From positions 451,561-515,560 of the forward strand of contig CADEHE010000004.1 of the NCBI GenBank assembly GCA_902826775.1: a stretch of DNA of 64,000 nt. Reading direction: 5' to 3'. The notes under the pieces are model-generated. The model did no database searches, was not told where the DNA came from, and saw only the letters and a list, made by a program, of their open reading frames with translations. A program made the translations under genes and the position numbers. The stretch comes from an uncultured Pseudomonadota bacterium. GTDB lineage: Bacteria; Pseudomonadota; Gammaproteobacteria; Burkholderiales; JALYOK01. Shown in pieces: positions 54,401 through 63,034 of this stretch (position 1 is its first letter; each line of letters starts with the position of its first letter).

Positions 54401-57350
54401 CTGTGCCGTCGTACACCTTATCTAAGGCCGTGTAACCGCTAGTAGTCAACGGTTTGCGCAAAATGTCTCCCGTAGTTGTGGCTTCATTTTTATCGTTCTT
54501 GAGATAGTAGTTTTTCTCGCTGTCCGGACTGAGCTTGATGTTCTCAACGTAAACGGTCTTGTCTTTGCCTGCGTTCTTGTCTTCATACCTCGCTCCTTGC
54601 TCAACACTGATTGCATCATCAGCAACAACGTCTGATGAACGCCAATGCACTTCGGCCTTCACTGTGCCGTCGTACACTTTACTGATCCGATCGTAGCTGA
54701 CTGTCAAGCCGCGCTTGCTAATCTCGGCACCAGAAACGCTCGGGGCAAGCACGTAGTTGCCTGCATCATCCCCGGATGGTCGTCCCGAGAGGGTTACCTT
54801 CTTATTCGTGCCAGCATTCTTATCAGCAAACTGCCCCAAAATGGGACTGGTATCGACACGATCCCTACTGAGCACGCCATCGAATTCCAGCGGGGCATTC
54901 AGCTTTCCGTCGTAGATCTTGTGTGCTTTGGCGGTAAGGGTTTTCTGAACGATACTCAGTTCGTCCTGGCTTCTGCTCTCGTCAGCAAACTTATATCCGA
55001 GCTGGCTCAGCAGCCCCGACTCATACGAGATTTCGTGGTTGCCGGCCACCGGGTTACCTGAAGTGGACAAAGGGCCTGAAATTGTCCATTTTGCCCTCCC
55101 GTAAACACCGGCCGCATCGAGCGAATCATTGTCAATGAACCCATTGAGGGTGGGCGTGAAGTCCGGGGCGGCATCGCCGTAAGTAATACGCCGATGATCC
55201 GGTGAGACATACAGGGTTGGCGCTACCCCATAGAAGAACCAGTTGCCGCCGTTGCTAGCGTCACCAGGTACGCTACCGCGAACAAACTTCTGGTTGTAGC
55301 GTTTGTTGTATGACGTAAATCCTTCATTGGTTGTGGAGGGGTTGGCGGCAAAGATTAACCAACGTCCACCCTCATCCTTGCGGGTGACAATCGCATTGTC
55401 ACCGTTTTGGTTAATGAAACTGCCGTTGACGGCCGCGAGTGTCGCAGTGCCTCGGCCGACATTAATCGTTGCACTCTTTTCAATCGTAACTGACGGCGCG
55501 CTAGCCAATTTTGAGCTTACGCTTGTAGCCGGATCACCCGCAACGGCGATGAAATTGCCGTTGTCGGTACTTACGTTGGCACTAAGCGCAATGTTGCGTC
55601 CGGCCTGAAGAGTGAAGTCACCACCACGGCCGCCCTCGGTGAAGACAACGGGCGACTGCACTCTGACGTCGTTTTGTCCTTGCAATGTGACTGCCGAGCC
55701 GTCACTCAACGCAGATACAATACTGTTCGGGGCGACATAGCTAGTGCTTGATGGTATGCCATGGGATGCTACCTTCCCGTCAGTGTTTCCTCCAAACGGT
55801 AAGAGGTCTTGCAAAATTTCCCAATACTCTTTTGCAGGCTGCTTGACAAGTATGTTGTTCGACTTGATCAGAACACCACCTCCGGCACCCGCTTGCATCT
55901 TGCCTGCAGCAAGGACTTGTTCCTGAGACGACAGCTCAATAGACCCTGCCCCGCGAGCCCGCAGGCTGCCTAGATTCACGCTAGCGCGGGTTGATCGCAC
56001 GTCGATATGGCCGCCTTTTGCGCCGTCTGCCATGATCTCGCTCTTAGGAGCAACGATAATCACTCGGGCTGACGGCGGATCGCCGGGCCGCTGTGTGCTA
56101 CCCAACATTACTTCGCCTCCTTGCTCGCTACCCGTAACGTCAACTTTTCCCTGAATCAGCAAGACCGAGTCTCCCGTCACCTTCACCGATCCACCAGCGT
56201 ATTTGCCGGCTGCCCAGAGAGTGGCGGCGGAACCGACAACGCCCGTTCCGTCGATCCGAATGCTTCCACCATCTTTGCCATCCGCTCTTAGCACTCCTTC
56301 GCTTGCGCCCCAATGGTGCTCGGTCGCGACCTTGATGCTGCCGCCTTTGCCGGCGTTATTGGACACATCTACTGTTCCAGCCAAGTAGGTCAGCTTCTGA
56401 GCGTTAAGGTTAATATGCCCGCCCTTCGCTAGCACGCTTCCCGTTTGCACCAGCGTGCCGTCTAAGGTCTTGGCATCTGCGACTTGCCTGTTAAGGGGCG
56501 ATGTGGCCTGCTTCGTTGCTTTGAGCGCGATTGCCCCATTGGCGTCGAATCCAACCTCCGTAGCACGCACTACACCTTGTTGGTTGACGATGCCGGAGTA
56601 AACGTCGACGCTATCGTTAATAGCCGACAGCGTTCCTAATTTAAGTGCCTCCTTCTCAGGTGCGGTCACGCGCACGACGATATTCGGCACACCGGAGTCC
56701 ACTAGCTCTATACTTTTACCTGCTGCGAGCACAATTTGGCCGCCATCCGCCTCAATAAGATCCTCGTTGCGGACATGATTGCCGAGCAACCAAACTCGGC
56801 CGCCAAAAGATGTCCTGATTTGGCCTTTGTTTACTACTTCGCCGGGCATGGAGTCGCCAGCAGCGGCAAAGTTAAACCGGTTGGCAAGAAAATCCTTATT
56901 GGAAATATCGAGGGTAGAGGCGACCAAACCGGCTACTTCTATTTTTGCGCCTTGTCCAAACAATACGCCGTTGGGATTGACTAGCCATACTTTGCCGTTG
57001 CTCGTAAGCGTCCCAAGAATCTCCGATGGGTCTTTACCGACGACCCGATTCAGTACTTGGCTAGCGGCATTGTCTTGCTGAAAGTGCACGCTGGACTTTG
57101 GGCCAATTGAAAACGCGCCCCACTCGAGAATTGCGTTCGGCGTATTGATCACAGTCATCGAGGAATCACCGATTTCGGCCTTGGCACTGCCGTGGATCTC
57201 TTTGAAGGTTCCCGGAAGTTGCTGCGCGCCGACGTATTGGACGCCACCGAGCGCCGCAAGTGCCGCTACTATCGGGCGCAGCGCGAATTGACGATTACGT
57301 GCTGTATGGGATCTACGGTAAGGCGCGGTAAACAAGTAGCGGTTTTTCAT
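51486..57350 (-). CDS. Giant TpsA exoprotein: haemagglutinin secretion domain, YDG repeats and C-terminal caspase-like peptidase
   Basis: A 1954-residue two-partner secretion exoprotein. Signal about 1-43 (RPIVAALAALGGVQYVGA). TPS secretion domain from about 45 to 290: HGSAKAEIGDSSMTVINTPNAILEWGAFSIG, then NRVVGKDPSEILGTLTSNGKVWLVNPNGVLFGQGA. A beta-helical stretch follows, then an MBG-like unit (RRITYGDAAPDFTPTLNGF) and eight YDG-type units of about 80 residues (KVYDGTVNA, KTYDQTTIA, DYDGSRSAP and others, each with DKNAG or similar and a NY turn). From about 1700 comes a caspase-fold domain (VAVLFGISQYDNPRL): catalytic His1780 in YYAGHGHM and Cys1830 in SDSCYSG are both present. The TpsB gene precedes it at 28 bases. 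Confidence 0.92.
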   Translation of the reverse strand: MKNRYLFTAPYRRSHTARNRQFALRPIVAALAALGGVQYVGAQQLPGTFKEIHGSAKAEIGDSSMTVINTPNAILEWGAFSIGPKSSVHFQQDNAASQVLNRVVGKDPSEILGTLTSNGKVWLVNPNGVLFGQGAKIEVAGLVASTLDISNKDFLANRFNFAAAGDSMPGEVVNKGQIRTSFGGRVWLLGNHVRNEDLIEADGGQIVLAAGKSIELVDSGVPNIVVRVTAPEKEALKLGTLSAINDSVDVYSGIVNQQGVVRATEVGFDANGAIALKATKQATSPLNRQVADAKTLDGTLVQTGSVLAKGGHINLNAQKLTYLAGTVDVSNNAGKGGSIKVATEHHWGASEGVLRADGKDGGSIRIDGTGVVGSAATLWAAGKYAGGSVKVTGDSVLLIQGKVDVTGSEQGGEVMLGSTQRPGDPPSARVIIVAPKSEIMADGAKGGHIDVRSTRASVNLGSLRARGAGSIELSSQEQVLAAGKMQAGAGGGVLIKSNNILVKQPAKEYWEILQDLLPFGGNTDGKVASHGIPSSTSYVAPNSIVSALSDGSAVTLQGQNDVRVQSPVVFTEGGRGGDFTLQAGRNIALSANVSTDNGNFIAVAGDPATSVSSKLASAPSVTIEKSATINVGRGTATLAAVNGSFINQNGDNAIVTRKDEGGRWLIFAANPSTTNEGFTSYNKRYNQKFVRGSVPGDASNGGNWFFYGVAPTLYVSPDHRRITYGDAAPDFTPTLNGFIDNDSLDAAGVYGRAKWTISGPLSTSGNPVAGNHEISYESGLLSQLGYKFADESRSQDELSIVQKTLTAKAHKIYDGKLNAPLEFDGVLSRDRVDTSPILGQFADKNAGTNKKVTLSGRPSGDDAGNYVLAPSVSGAEISKRGLTVSYDRISKVYDGTVKAEVHWRSSDVVADDAISVEQGARYEDKNAGKDKTVYVENIKLSPDSEKNYYLKNDKNEATTTGDILRKPLTTSGYTALDKVYDGTVNATLKQGTIDGVIEGDSVQSTITAKFDDKNAGAGKRVTIQHVLNGKDSGNYSPGEGSATTADITKRPITLNNYMGSKVYDGTVAAPVMAQPQNIVEGDNVQVSLKANFHDKNVGLGKKLTVTEAGLGGTDRGNYELPKLSTDTLTADITARDLRVTYTGEGKTYDQTTIATVKGSSDDIVKGDLLTFTQNAAFKDKNAGVDKTIDVTNIDIVGADSSNYKRPIRQATTKATIRPRTVSVEYKGKNKVYDAKTEAKVEGRSNDIIKGDNIEFVQEAHFENKNVGVGKTINIRKIELEGNDRDNYKLDKTTSTAKADITARELSVTYAGDTKDYDGSRSAPVRLGPLGAIEGDSITLKLEAEFADKNAGNGKVITTKSMHLEGIDKDNYVLRDRAMNPTGNITPKALDLVNFSGINKVYDTTANAEVRHGTPIGVIPGDVVGFAGASGAFDSADVGTNKFVTVSGGALTGVDAGNYVIRSRQNTKADIVPAKLTYVATPVAGVSQVLLPDLRGDIVGFKGNDNLSNSTTGTLEWSTPASGETPAGSYPVSGGGLSAHNYVFEQAPSNSSALTLIAPVTVQKGPQVSVPALEAGARAADPVDPRNEPRRESAIATFVPDPRRVSDLSGAADFGEIDLSSMSREEVRQLLESRREFKKKVLAEAVHKLEKDPNLAEAPDCRNASDAAAGACRLTDAQLQELAAKAGQIAQSRRKVRVATLPQIERKVAVLFGISQYDNPRLKLSSPVRDVEAVAKQLEEQMGYEVQIVRNPKKTEIFRVLSQLALEMRKGDSVIVYYAGHGHMIEKTGIGYWLPGDASATDPSNWISNKDVSRLLSSIPAKQVAMISDSCYSGTFTKEQSVRVASGVKAADVLSKRSVVTMSSGGEEPVADGGRRGHSVFAVNLMQSLASVSKWQPGSNVFQAVQREVTKSKFPQTPQYGASTSAGHQTGGDYLFETRQLEEIRTQGVLRSSLN

Positions 57351-57378
57351 GGTTTAGCTCTCTCTAGTGCCGATATGC

Positions 57379-59058
57379 TTAGAAGACAAGATTTAGTGAC
57401 ACGTGGCCACGAGTACTACCCGACGCAGTATCTCTTCCGTCTTCCAGGGTGTGCCCGATGTCGATTCGACCCGTTAGCCATTTGCCCACGGCCACACGTG
57501 CTCCGATTCCTGCGCTAGAAAGCGAGCAACTCGATGCCGTTTGGTGGCAGGCGGTATCCTCATGATTTGCTACATGACCGTAGTCAAAGAACACAAACGG
57601 GCGAGCGCTGACGTGCGTGCTATTGAGCTTCTTTGCCAGGTCAGGCCCCAATAGCTCAATGTTGGCCACGTATCCGTAGTCTCCAGCTATCTCGCGCTCG
57701 TCGTATCCGCGCACACTACTGGCCCCACCGAGACCATACTGTTCGCCCGCTATCAATGCGTCGCTGCTGTATTGGCCAGCTAATCGCGCCTGCAAGCTAA
57801 ACTCAGCTGACACCGCGCGCGCAGCATAGGCGGATAGACGAAAAACCGAATAGTCTTTGGCAGCCTTTGGACGCGCCTTTTCGAAAACCTCTTGGGAACT
57901 CCCTCCGGCGTTGTGAGAAAAAGAAGCCGAGGCGCCCCAGGTCATACTGGGCCCTTCGACCTGTCCTGAGTAAGCGATACTGAGTGGCAGCGCAGCAACA
58001 CCTACCGCTGCGCTACCGCATCCCGCCGAACCCAGAGCCCCGATAGAGCATTCGTTGTCGAAATCGCGCCATTCCGCACCAAGGGTGATGCGATGATCGT
58101 ATTCGCCAAGTCGCGGCAAGTAGTAATTGAATCGCAGGCCAGCCACATCACCGGTGCCAGCAAACTCAAGCAAACCCGCTGGTGTAACCGTCTTCCCGTT
58201 GTCAACGCTGGAGTGCGCGTAGAACGCATCGATCGTCGACGAGTATCCGTATATGGGAAAGCGGTATCCCGCGCTATAGATGTGTACCAAATCAGGCTTG
58301 CTTGGAGAGGTCTGATACTGCAGCGTCCCTATGTGATCGCGATTCCATAGATTCGCGTGCTGAAGCCCGACACTCAAACGATACTCTCCGGTCTCCCGTG
58401 TACCCGTGTTGTCGAGCCCAGCGAGAATTCGCAGCGGCTTCTCTTCGGTCACCTCTATTCCTGCATCAATCTCACCGGGGTTCGCTCCCGGGCTGAGCTT
58501 GACCTTGAGTGTCTTAACCGGATTCTCGTTGGCTAGTTGTACGTCTCGGTCAATTGCGTTCACTCTTGGGGTAGTGCCCTCTTTCAGACCAGGCACGCTG
58601 TGACGAATATTGCTGTCGTCGAGCCGCTTATTCTCGGAAATGCGGACGCGAGCGATCTTGCCTTCGACTACGCGGACAATCACTTTTCCGTTCGACATTT
58701 CCTGTTCAGGCACAAACGCGACCACTCCGCCATATCCAGCCTTGCGGTATGCCTGTTGCACCATCGCCGCGGCACGGTTCAACTCCGCCAGTGTTCTCTT
58801 ACCGCCCGTTAGATGGCCAACCAGTTTGGACACTTCAGTATCAGGAAGTAGTGTGTTGCCCTGCACTTGCACCACCTCCACCGCAATGGATGCAGAGTCT
58901 TGTGATTGCTCCGTAGTTGTTGTCTGAGCCCAGGCGCCGGCTAATGAACCAGCAAGGAGCATCAGCAACACTCGCGCGCCGTTGTTACCTCTACCACGGT
59001 TAAGGCAAGGCGCGGTCACTTGCGTCCTTCGAGACCACCGTTTCGCAACTTCTCTCAA
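57379..59058 (-). CDS. TpsB outer-membrane transporter (ShlB/FhaC family)
   Basis: A 559-residue protein with a signal (VLLMLLAGSLAGAWA). POTRA-type domains lie at about 60-210 (VVQVQGNTLLPDTEVSKLVGHLTGGKRTLAELNRAAAMVQQAYRKAGYGG; GKIARVRISENKRLDD). A 16-stranded barrel region of the ShlB type starts with LRILAGLDNTGTRETGEYRLSVGLQHANLWNRDH and contains SSVRGYDEREIAGDYG, the conserved VRGY motif of loop 6. The last residue is Phe. It should secrete the TpsA exoprotein encoded 28 bases downstream. Start at 59058 gives an unusually long basic N-terminus; a later start (for example near residue 30) is possible. Confidence 0.92.
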   Translation of the reverse strand: MREVAKRWSRRTQVTAPCLNRGRGNNGARVLLMLLAGSLAGAWAQTTTTEQSQDSASIAVEVVQVQGNTLLPDTEVSKLVGHLTGGKRTLAELNRAAAMVQQAYRKAGYGGVVAFVPEQEMSNGKVIVRVVEGKIARVRISENKRLDDSNIRHSVPGLKEGTTPRVNAIDRDVQLANENPVKTLKVKLSPGANPGEIDAGIEVTEEKPLRILAGLDNTGTRETGEYRLSVGLQHANLWNRDHIGTLQYQTSPSKPDLVHIYSAGYRFPIYGYSSTIDAFYAHSSVDNGKTVTPAGLLEFAGTGDVAGLRFNYYLPRLGEYDHRITLGAEWRDFDNECSIGALGSAGCGSAAVGVAALPLSIAYSGQVEGPSMTWGASASFSHNAGGSSQEVFEKARPKAAKDYSVFRLSAYAARAVSAEFSLQARLAGQYSSDALIAGEQYGLGGASSVRGYDEREIAGDYGYVANIELLGPDLAKKLNSTHVSARPFVFFDYGHVANHEDTACHQTASSCSLSSAGIGARVAVGKWLTGRIDIGHTLEDGRDTASGSTRGHVSLNLVF

Positions 59059-59193
59059 TCGCCCTCTCCAAGTTAGATCGCACCATGCGCTTGACTACTC
59101 GACGCAGTCAGCCAACGAATCACAACAAACTCTACAGCCGTATAGTGGTACAACCACGATTGATTTACCCCCTCCTTGGCAGGAGGGACGTGG

Positions 59194-59457
59194 ATGCAAT
59201 CAGGAATTCCTTTGCTAGGCGTGACGCCCAAGCAGCGCGAGCAGGAAGCTGCTGCTCGATCGATTGTGAGAAAAATCACATATGGCGCAGCGGGCGTCCA
59301 CCTAATGCTCGAGATCACAAAGCACGTAACGCAATACCCACGAGATCCGCAGCTCTTCGCTGCAGTCACATTCCACGATGGCGCATCGGGCGCGATCGCC
59401 GGGCAACGCGGTGGTACAGCGTCTATATCTGAGTGGTATGTCCTACCTGGATACTAG
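59194..59457 (+). CDS. Small hypothetical protein
   Basis: An 87-residue protein from ATG 59194 with a strong RBS (AGGAGGG, 59181-59187). No family recognised. It has a basic helix (VTPKQREQEAAARSIVRKIT) and a Gly-rich C-terminal half. First of three linked plus-strand genes; divergent from tpsB with about 135 bases for promoters. The next gene's likely GTG start lies 120 bases downstream. Confidence 0.6.
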   Translation: MQSGIPLLGVTPKQREQEAAARSIVRKITYGAAGVHLMLEITKHVTQYPRDPQLFAAVTFHDGASGAIAGQRGGTASISEWYVLPGY

Positions 59458-59577
59458 GGATACAAAGTGCCCGGAGTAGCTAAAGTGGCAACACTGCATA
59501 CGCGATCGATAAGCACGAACTATCCAGTAGCGCATGCCTGGTCAGCAAACCCTGTCTTGTCGCTTGAGGAGGTAGTT

Positions 59578-60291
59578 GTGAGTCGATATTCGAAAATATG
59601 GCGCGTTGATTGGAAGGCCAGGCTTGCCGTGGCCGCTACGTGCGTGCTCTCTTTCGCCACTTCGCCGCCAGCAGCCGCTGAGGATGGCGAACGCAGCGCA
59701 GTCACGCTCAAGGATCAATCATGGAAGCGATTGTTCGGCCCCGGTATGGATACGCTGACCTTTCCAGGATCCAACTGCATTTACAGTTCAATCAATCCTG
59801 TCGGCCGAACGGTATCAGGATTGACAGGCAGTTTGACTTTGACTCGCTCCGCGGGCGAAGTGACAGCCCAAGCCAGCGCATCGGATGGCTTCAACCACTA
59901 TTCGGTAGGCGCACTAGCGTTCAGCGCTGCAAGAGGTCGCTTCGAATTGCGGACAGACGCCGAACAAGGACACGTGGAGTTCATGTTCCACAACCAGAAT
60001 CATGCGCCATTCAGTCAAGTCTTCGTTCGCTACGATGGCGCGCCATGGTTTTACGCCATGTCACAGGATGGCAATCTGTTGCAGTGCCACGTTACCGGCC
60101 GCAATCTGCTATGGCAAGCCTCGACGCAGCCGCTGCCGCCTGGGTTAGGCGCGGTTGAAGGCTCTCGCGGCCTACCTAACCGTTCTGCGGTGCGATCGCG
60201 TCTATTCCGCGACGGCGGGGCCTCTGATCGCTCAATAAAGGAACCTCTGTACAAGCGCATTGAGGGGGTCGGCCATGTGCGCTCTTGGTAA
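59578..60291 (+). CDS. Secreted protein of unknown function
   Basis: A 237-residue protein starting GTG 59578 after GAGGAGG (the open frame reaches to 59467). The N-terminus has a basic stretch and a hydrophobic signal ending AAAEDGE (VAATCVLSFATSPPAAAE). The mature part seems beta-rich (GLTGSLTLTRSAGEVTAQASA; QVFVRYDGAPWFYAMSQDGNLL) and has a basic C-terminus. No family recognised. Its end overlaps the start of the next gene by 17 bases. Confidence 0.6.
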   Translation: MSRYSKIWRVDWKARLAVAATCVLSFATSPPAAAEDGERSAVTLKDQSWKRLFGPGMDTLTFPGSNCIYSSINPVGRTVSGLTGSLTLTRSAGEVTAQASASDGFNHYSVGALAFSAARGRFELRTDAEQGHVEFMFHNQNHAPFSQVFVRYDGAPWFYAMSQDGNLLQCHVTGRNLLWQASTQPLPPGLGAVEGSRGLPNRSAVRSRLFRDGGASDRSIKEPLYKRIEGVGHVRSW

Positions 60292-60673
60292 AGTCACCGC
60301 TAGCCTCACGGGGTATCTTGTACGCGAGCCGCTGTTAGATCGAGCCGACGGTATTGACAATACCTCAGCGACTTACTACGTCGTGCCCGTTGCACACCGC
60401 AAAGCTCAAATCAAGAAGCTAGGACGGAAGCCTGAGCCTGTTGCGTTGCGGTTCGTATCCTGGGGCCAACAGGCCGAAAAGGATGCGCGGCATCTTCGCA
60501 GGGGCTCGTTGGTTACGATCCAATTCAGCATAGATCATGTCTGCTTTGAAATAGGCGGGCTAAACCGGTTCGATTTTAAGTTCACCGTCGAGTCTACTCA
60601 CTACCTGGACGGCGCTCATACGCAGCGCCCGGCAATCGATGGGATGCCTAAGTCGTTGCGACGCCGCGCCTGA
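60275..60673 (+). CDS. SSB-like OB-fold protein
   Basis: A 132-residue protein from ATG 60275 (GAGGGGG upstream). The order of blocks resembles a bacterial single-stranded-DNA-binding or PriB-type OB fold: ASLTGYLVREPLLDRADG, YYVVPVAHRKA, LRFVSWGQQAEKDARHLRRGSLVTIQFSI (the W..QAE....L..G..V.I pattern) and EIGGLNRFDFKFTVE. It lacks an acidic C-terminal tail, so it is not a housekeeping SSB. Such proteins occur on integrative elements and plasmids, which fits the accessory surroundings. Match is by eye. Confidence 0.5.
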   Translation: MCALGKVTASLTGYLVREPLLDRADGIDNTSATYYVVPVAHRKAQIKKLGRKPEPVALRFVSWGQQAEKDARHLRRGSLVTIQFSIDHVCFEIGGLNRFDFKFTVESTHYLDGAHTQRPAIDGMPKSLRRRA

Positions 60674-61448
60674 CGCTATACGCGATTTGCCGATTCAGAA
60701 ATCCCTTGAGCCTTAGCTTTGGGAGTTCCTCAAGTTCCACGAAGGGTTCAATCGCGTTCGCGATTCTCTGCGAAACATAGACTTGTCCTGCGCAAGCGGC
60801 CCCACACAATCGGTTCGCCAAGTTTGTCACGGGACCAATCGCGGCATAATCTCTCCTGCTTGCGCAGCCGATGACTCCAATGGTGGCATAGCCCTGGGCG
60901 ATGCCAATGCCGAAATCGACTGCGTGGCCGCGGCGGGCCCATTCAACGCAAAGAGCGCGCAAGCGAGTCTGAAGCAAGAGCGACATCTGCGTCGCGCGCC
61001 AAGCAGCGTCCGCGATAGGTACGGGGTCGTCGAAGAAGATCATTACGCCATCGCCCGTGAACCGCTCTAAAGTACCTTCGTGAGCCAGCGCCGCGTTGCC
61101 TACCTGCTTGTGGTATTCGCCCAAGACTGCGGCCACGTCTTCGGGTGCAGAAGTTTCGGCGAACCTGGTAAAACCTCGTAGGTCAACAAAGACCACAACA
61201 ATCTCGCGACGATGGCTTCTGAGCGCATCCTCTGGTTCCTTAGAAAGAATCAAATTCGCCAGTTGCGGCGAAAGAAACTGTTTAAGGCGTGAAAGCCGGG
61301 CTATTTCCACAGTTTGTTCCGCAAGTCGTGCTTCCAACTTGCGTATCCATTGGACGAGACTGTCGTCAACTTCGTCGATGCGTCCCTCAGTAGCAAAGGT
61401 CGGCTGCGTTTCAGCAATCGTGCCCATGCAGCCGCGCCGTGAATCCAT
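60648..61448 (-). CDS. Class III adenylate/guanylate cyclase, short form
   Basis: About 266 residues from ATG 61448 (AGGTGGG upstream; the frame is open to 61625 but without family sequence). A helical linker (LVQWIRKLEARLAEQTVEIARLSRLKQFLSPQLANLIL) precedes the cyclase domain with FVDLRGFTRF (first metal Asp), RFTGDGVMIFF (second metal Asp), IGIAQGYATIG and the NxxxR motif NLANR. The LSPQLANLIL element is typical of cyclases of this type. It should make a cyclic nucleotide; the sensory input is unknown. Its 3' end overlaps the convergent SSB-like gene by 26 bases. Confidence 0.85.
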   Translation of the reverse strand: MDSRRGCMGTIAETQPTFATEGRIDEVDDSLVQWIRKLEARLAEQTVEIARLSRLKQFLSPQLANLILSKEPEDALRSHRREIVVVFVDLRGFTRFAETSAPEDVAAVLGEYHKQVGNAALAHEGTLERFTGDGVMIFFDDPVPIADAAWRATQMSLLLQTRLRALCVEWARRGHAVDFGIGIAQGYATIGVIGCASRRDYAAIGPVTNLANRLCGAACAGQVYVSQRIANAIEPFVELEELPKLRLKGFLNRQIAYSVRRGVATT

Positions 61449-61677
61449 TCTGGTCCCACCTCCAGCACAGCGAGCAGACGCCATTGCCGGTAACGCAGAT
61501 TGGCATTTAACAGCCGCTCTGAAGCGAAGATTCGATTTGCGCGATGTACCCATATTGCGAGGCGGCTGCAGAATAATCTGATGAGAAGTTGCCCCCAATA
61601 TAATGAGACGTAGCGGAAGCAACAATTAGCCAGGAGGATTAGGACGGGTGGTACGAACCGTTTCTTTCTGCCGAGGC

Positions 61678-61953
61678 TTACGTCGCTCTGGGACGCGAAT
61701 TGCACATCGCCCCACACCCGACCCTGTTCATTTTACGGACCAGCGAACTTCGTTGTCCGGTCATTGAACACGGTATGCTTCCGCAACACGACAAGGCACA
61801 AGAATCTGCGGATCGCCGCCAAACAGCGAGTTTGGCATGATGCCGCATGCCTCGACGCGCCGCAATGCTGCATGTGACGCGCCAGGGCGGCACGTTCAAT
61901 CGCTTGGGCAGCGCGTTCACGCTCACTTCGACGGCATAAGATAGTTTCGCCAA
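61678..61953 (-). pseudogene. higA: Decayed HigA copy
   Basis: On the minus strand the piece EVSVNALPKRLNVPPWRV matches the helix-turn-helix of the intact HigA at 607-906 (MSVNALAKRLNVPPSRI). Downstream similarity continues in another frame (LFGGDPQILVPCRVAEAYRV against CFGGDAQSWLNLQAIYDLRVAE) and then ends in stops. It is a degraded paralogue; no higB partner is visible. Confidence 0.6.
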
Positions 61954-62357
61954 AGTGGCGACCTTCCTTTTCTGTTCTTTGGTGCTCGGAGCAAAAGGAA
62001 AGTCGCTAACGCCTCCAGTCTTTCATCCCAATATTCTCCGGTTTTCGAGTATCCCTCCTCTTTACTAGGGGATAAACATTTTCTGCTGCGCTACGCTTTG
62101 AACTGAGGGATGCGTATTGACAGAATCTGCATCGGGCCCAACCGGGGCTACCCAAGGTACTAGTCCCGAGGACGAATGGGAAAGCGAATTTAGCCTTGTT
62201 AACGTGGACGCATCAAACCGTGAGCCACGAAGGAGAATGAAATGGACGCCTCCCCCCGAAAGGGGAAGGTGGGTGTAGGCGGACCCTCAGGGGCCAACGG
62301 CATCGAAGTGCCCAAGGTGGAAGATACGATCTTCACAGGCAAACCGGAGGGTCCGAG
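61954..62357. other. Non-coding stretch upstream of IS110 remnant
   Basis: No gene is supported. An inverted repeat TTCCTTTT / AAAAGGAA with a loop of about 20 bases lies near 61970-62000, and a G/C-rich CCCCCCGAAAGGGG hairpin near 62253. The sequence just before 62358 should hold the IS110 left end, but its border cannot be drawn. Confidence 0.35.
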
Positions 62358-62960
62358 ATGAATGGTAGCAAAACAGTAGTGGGCATTGATATCGCCAAAC
62401 GGGTATTTCAGTTGCACTGGATTGACGTGGAGAGCGGTGAGATCGTGAGTGTGCAGCTCAAGCGCGAGAACTTCCTCGAGCACTTCGCTAATCGGCAAGC
62501 GTGCCTGATCGGCATGGAAGCCTGCGGCGGTGCGCAGCACTGGGCGAGGAAGCTCACGGCGATGGGCCACCAGGTCAAGCTGCTGCCGGGCAAGGCGGTG
62601 AAAGGCTTTGTCACCGGCAACAAGAACGATCGGCACGATGCCCGGGCGATCTGGACAGCAGTTCAACAGCCGCATGTGAAGGCCGTTGCCATCAAGACGG
62701 AAGAACAGCAAGCGATCTTGGCGCTGCACCGGATGAGGAGCCAGTTGGTGAAGTTTCGCACCGCCCAGATCAATGGCTTGCGTGGATTATTGACCGAGTA
62801 CGGCGAGGTGATGGCACAAGGCAAAGTCGGCGTGCGCAAAGGCGTTGCCGAGGCATTGGCAAAGCTGTCTGATCGACTGCCGGCGATGGTCATCGAAACC
62901 CTGCGCGAGCAGTGGGCGCGCATTGGCAAGATGGATGAGGAAATTGCCAGCATCGAATAG
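62358..62960 (+). pseudogene. IS110-family transposase, truncated
   Basis: The first 200 residues of a DEDD transposase of the IS110 type: VVGIDIAKRVFQLHWID (first Asp), LIGMEACGGAQHWARKL (Glu), VTGNKNDRHDARAIWTA (the DxxD pair) and the helical linker LHRMRSQLVKFRTAQINGLRGLLTEYG. A TAG at 62958 sits where homologues read Gln (EIASIE[Q]RIKLW), and the C-terminal Ser-containing half is absent after about 62980. The element is therefore inactive. Remaining DNA to 63600 has no intact gene. Confidence 0.8.
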
Positions 62961-63034
62961 CGCATCAAGCTCTGGCTCAAGCAAAGCGAGATACCGCTTG
63001 CCGACACACCCGCCGGCACCGAAGTAGCCGCTTA

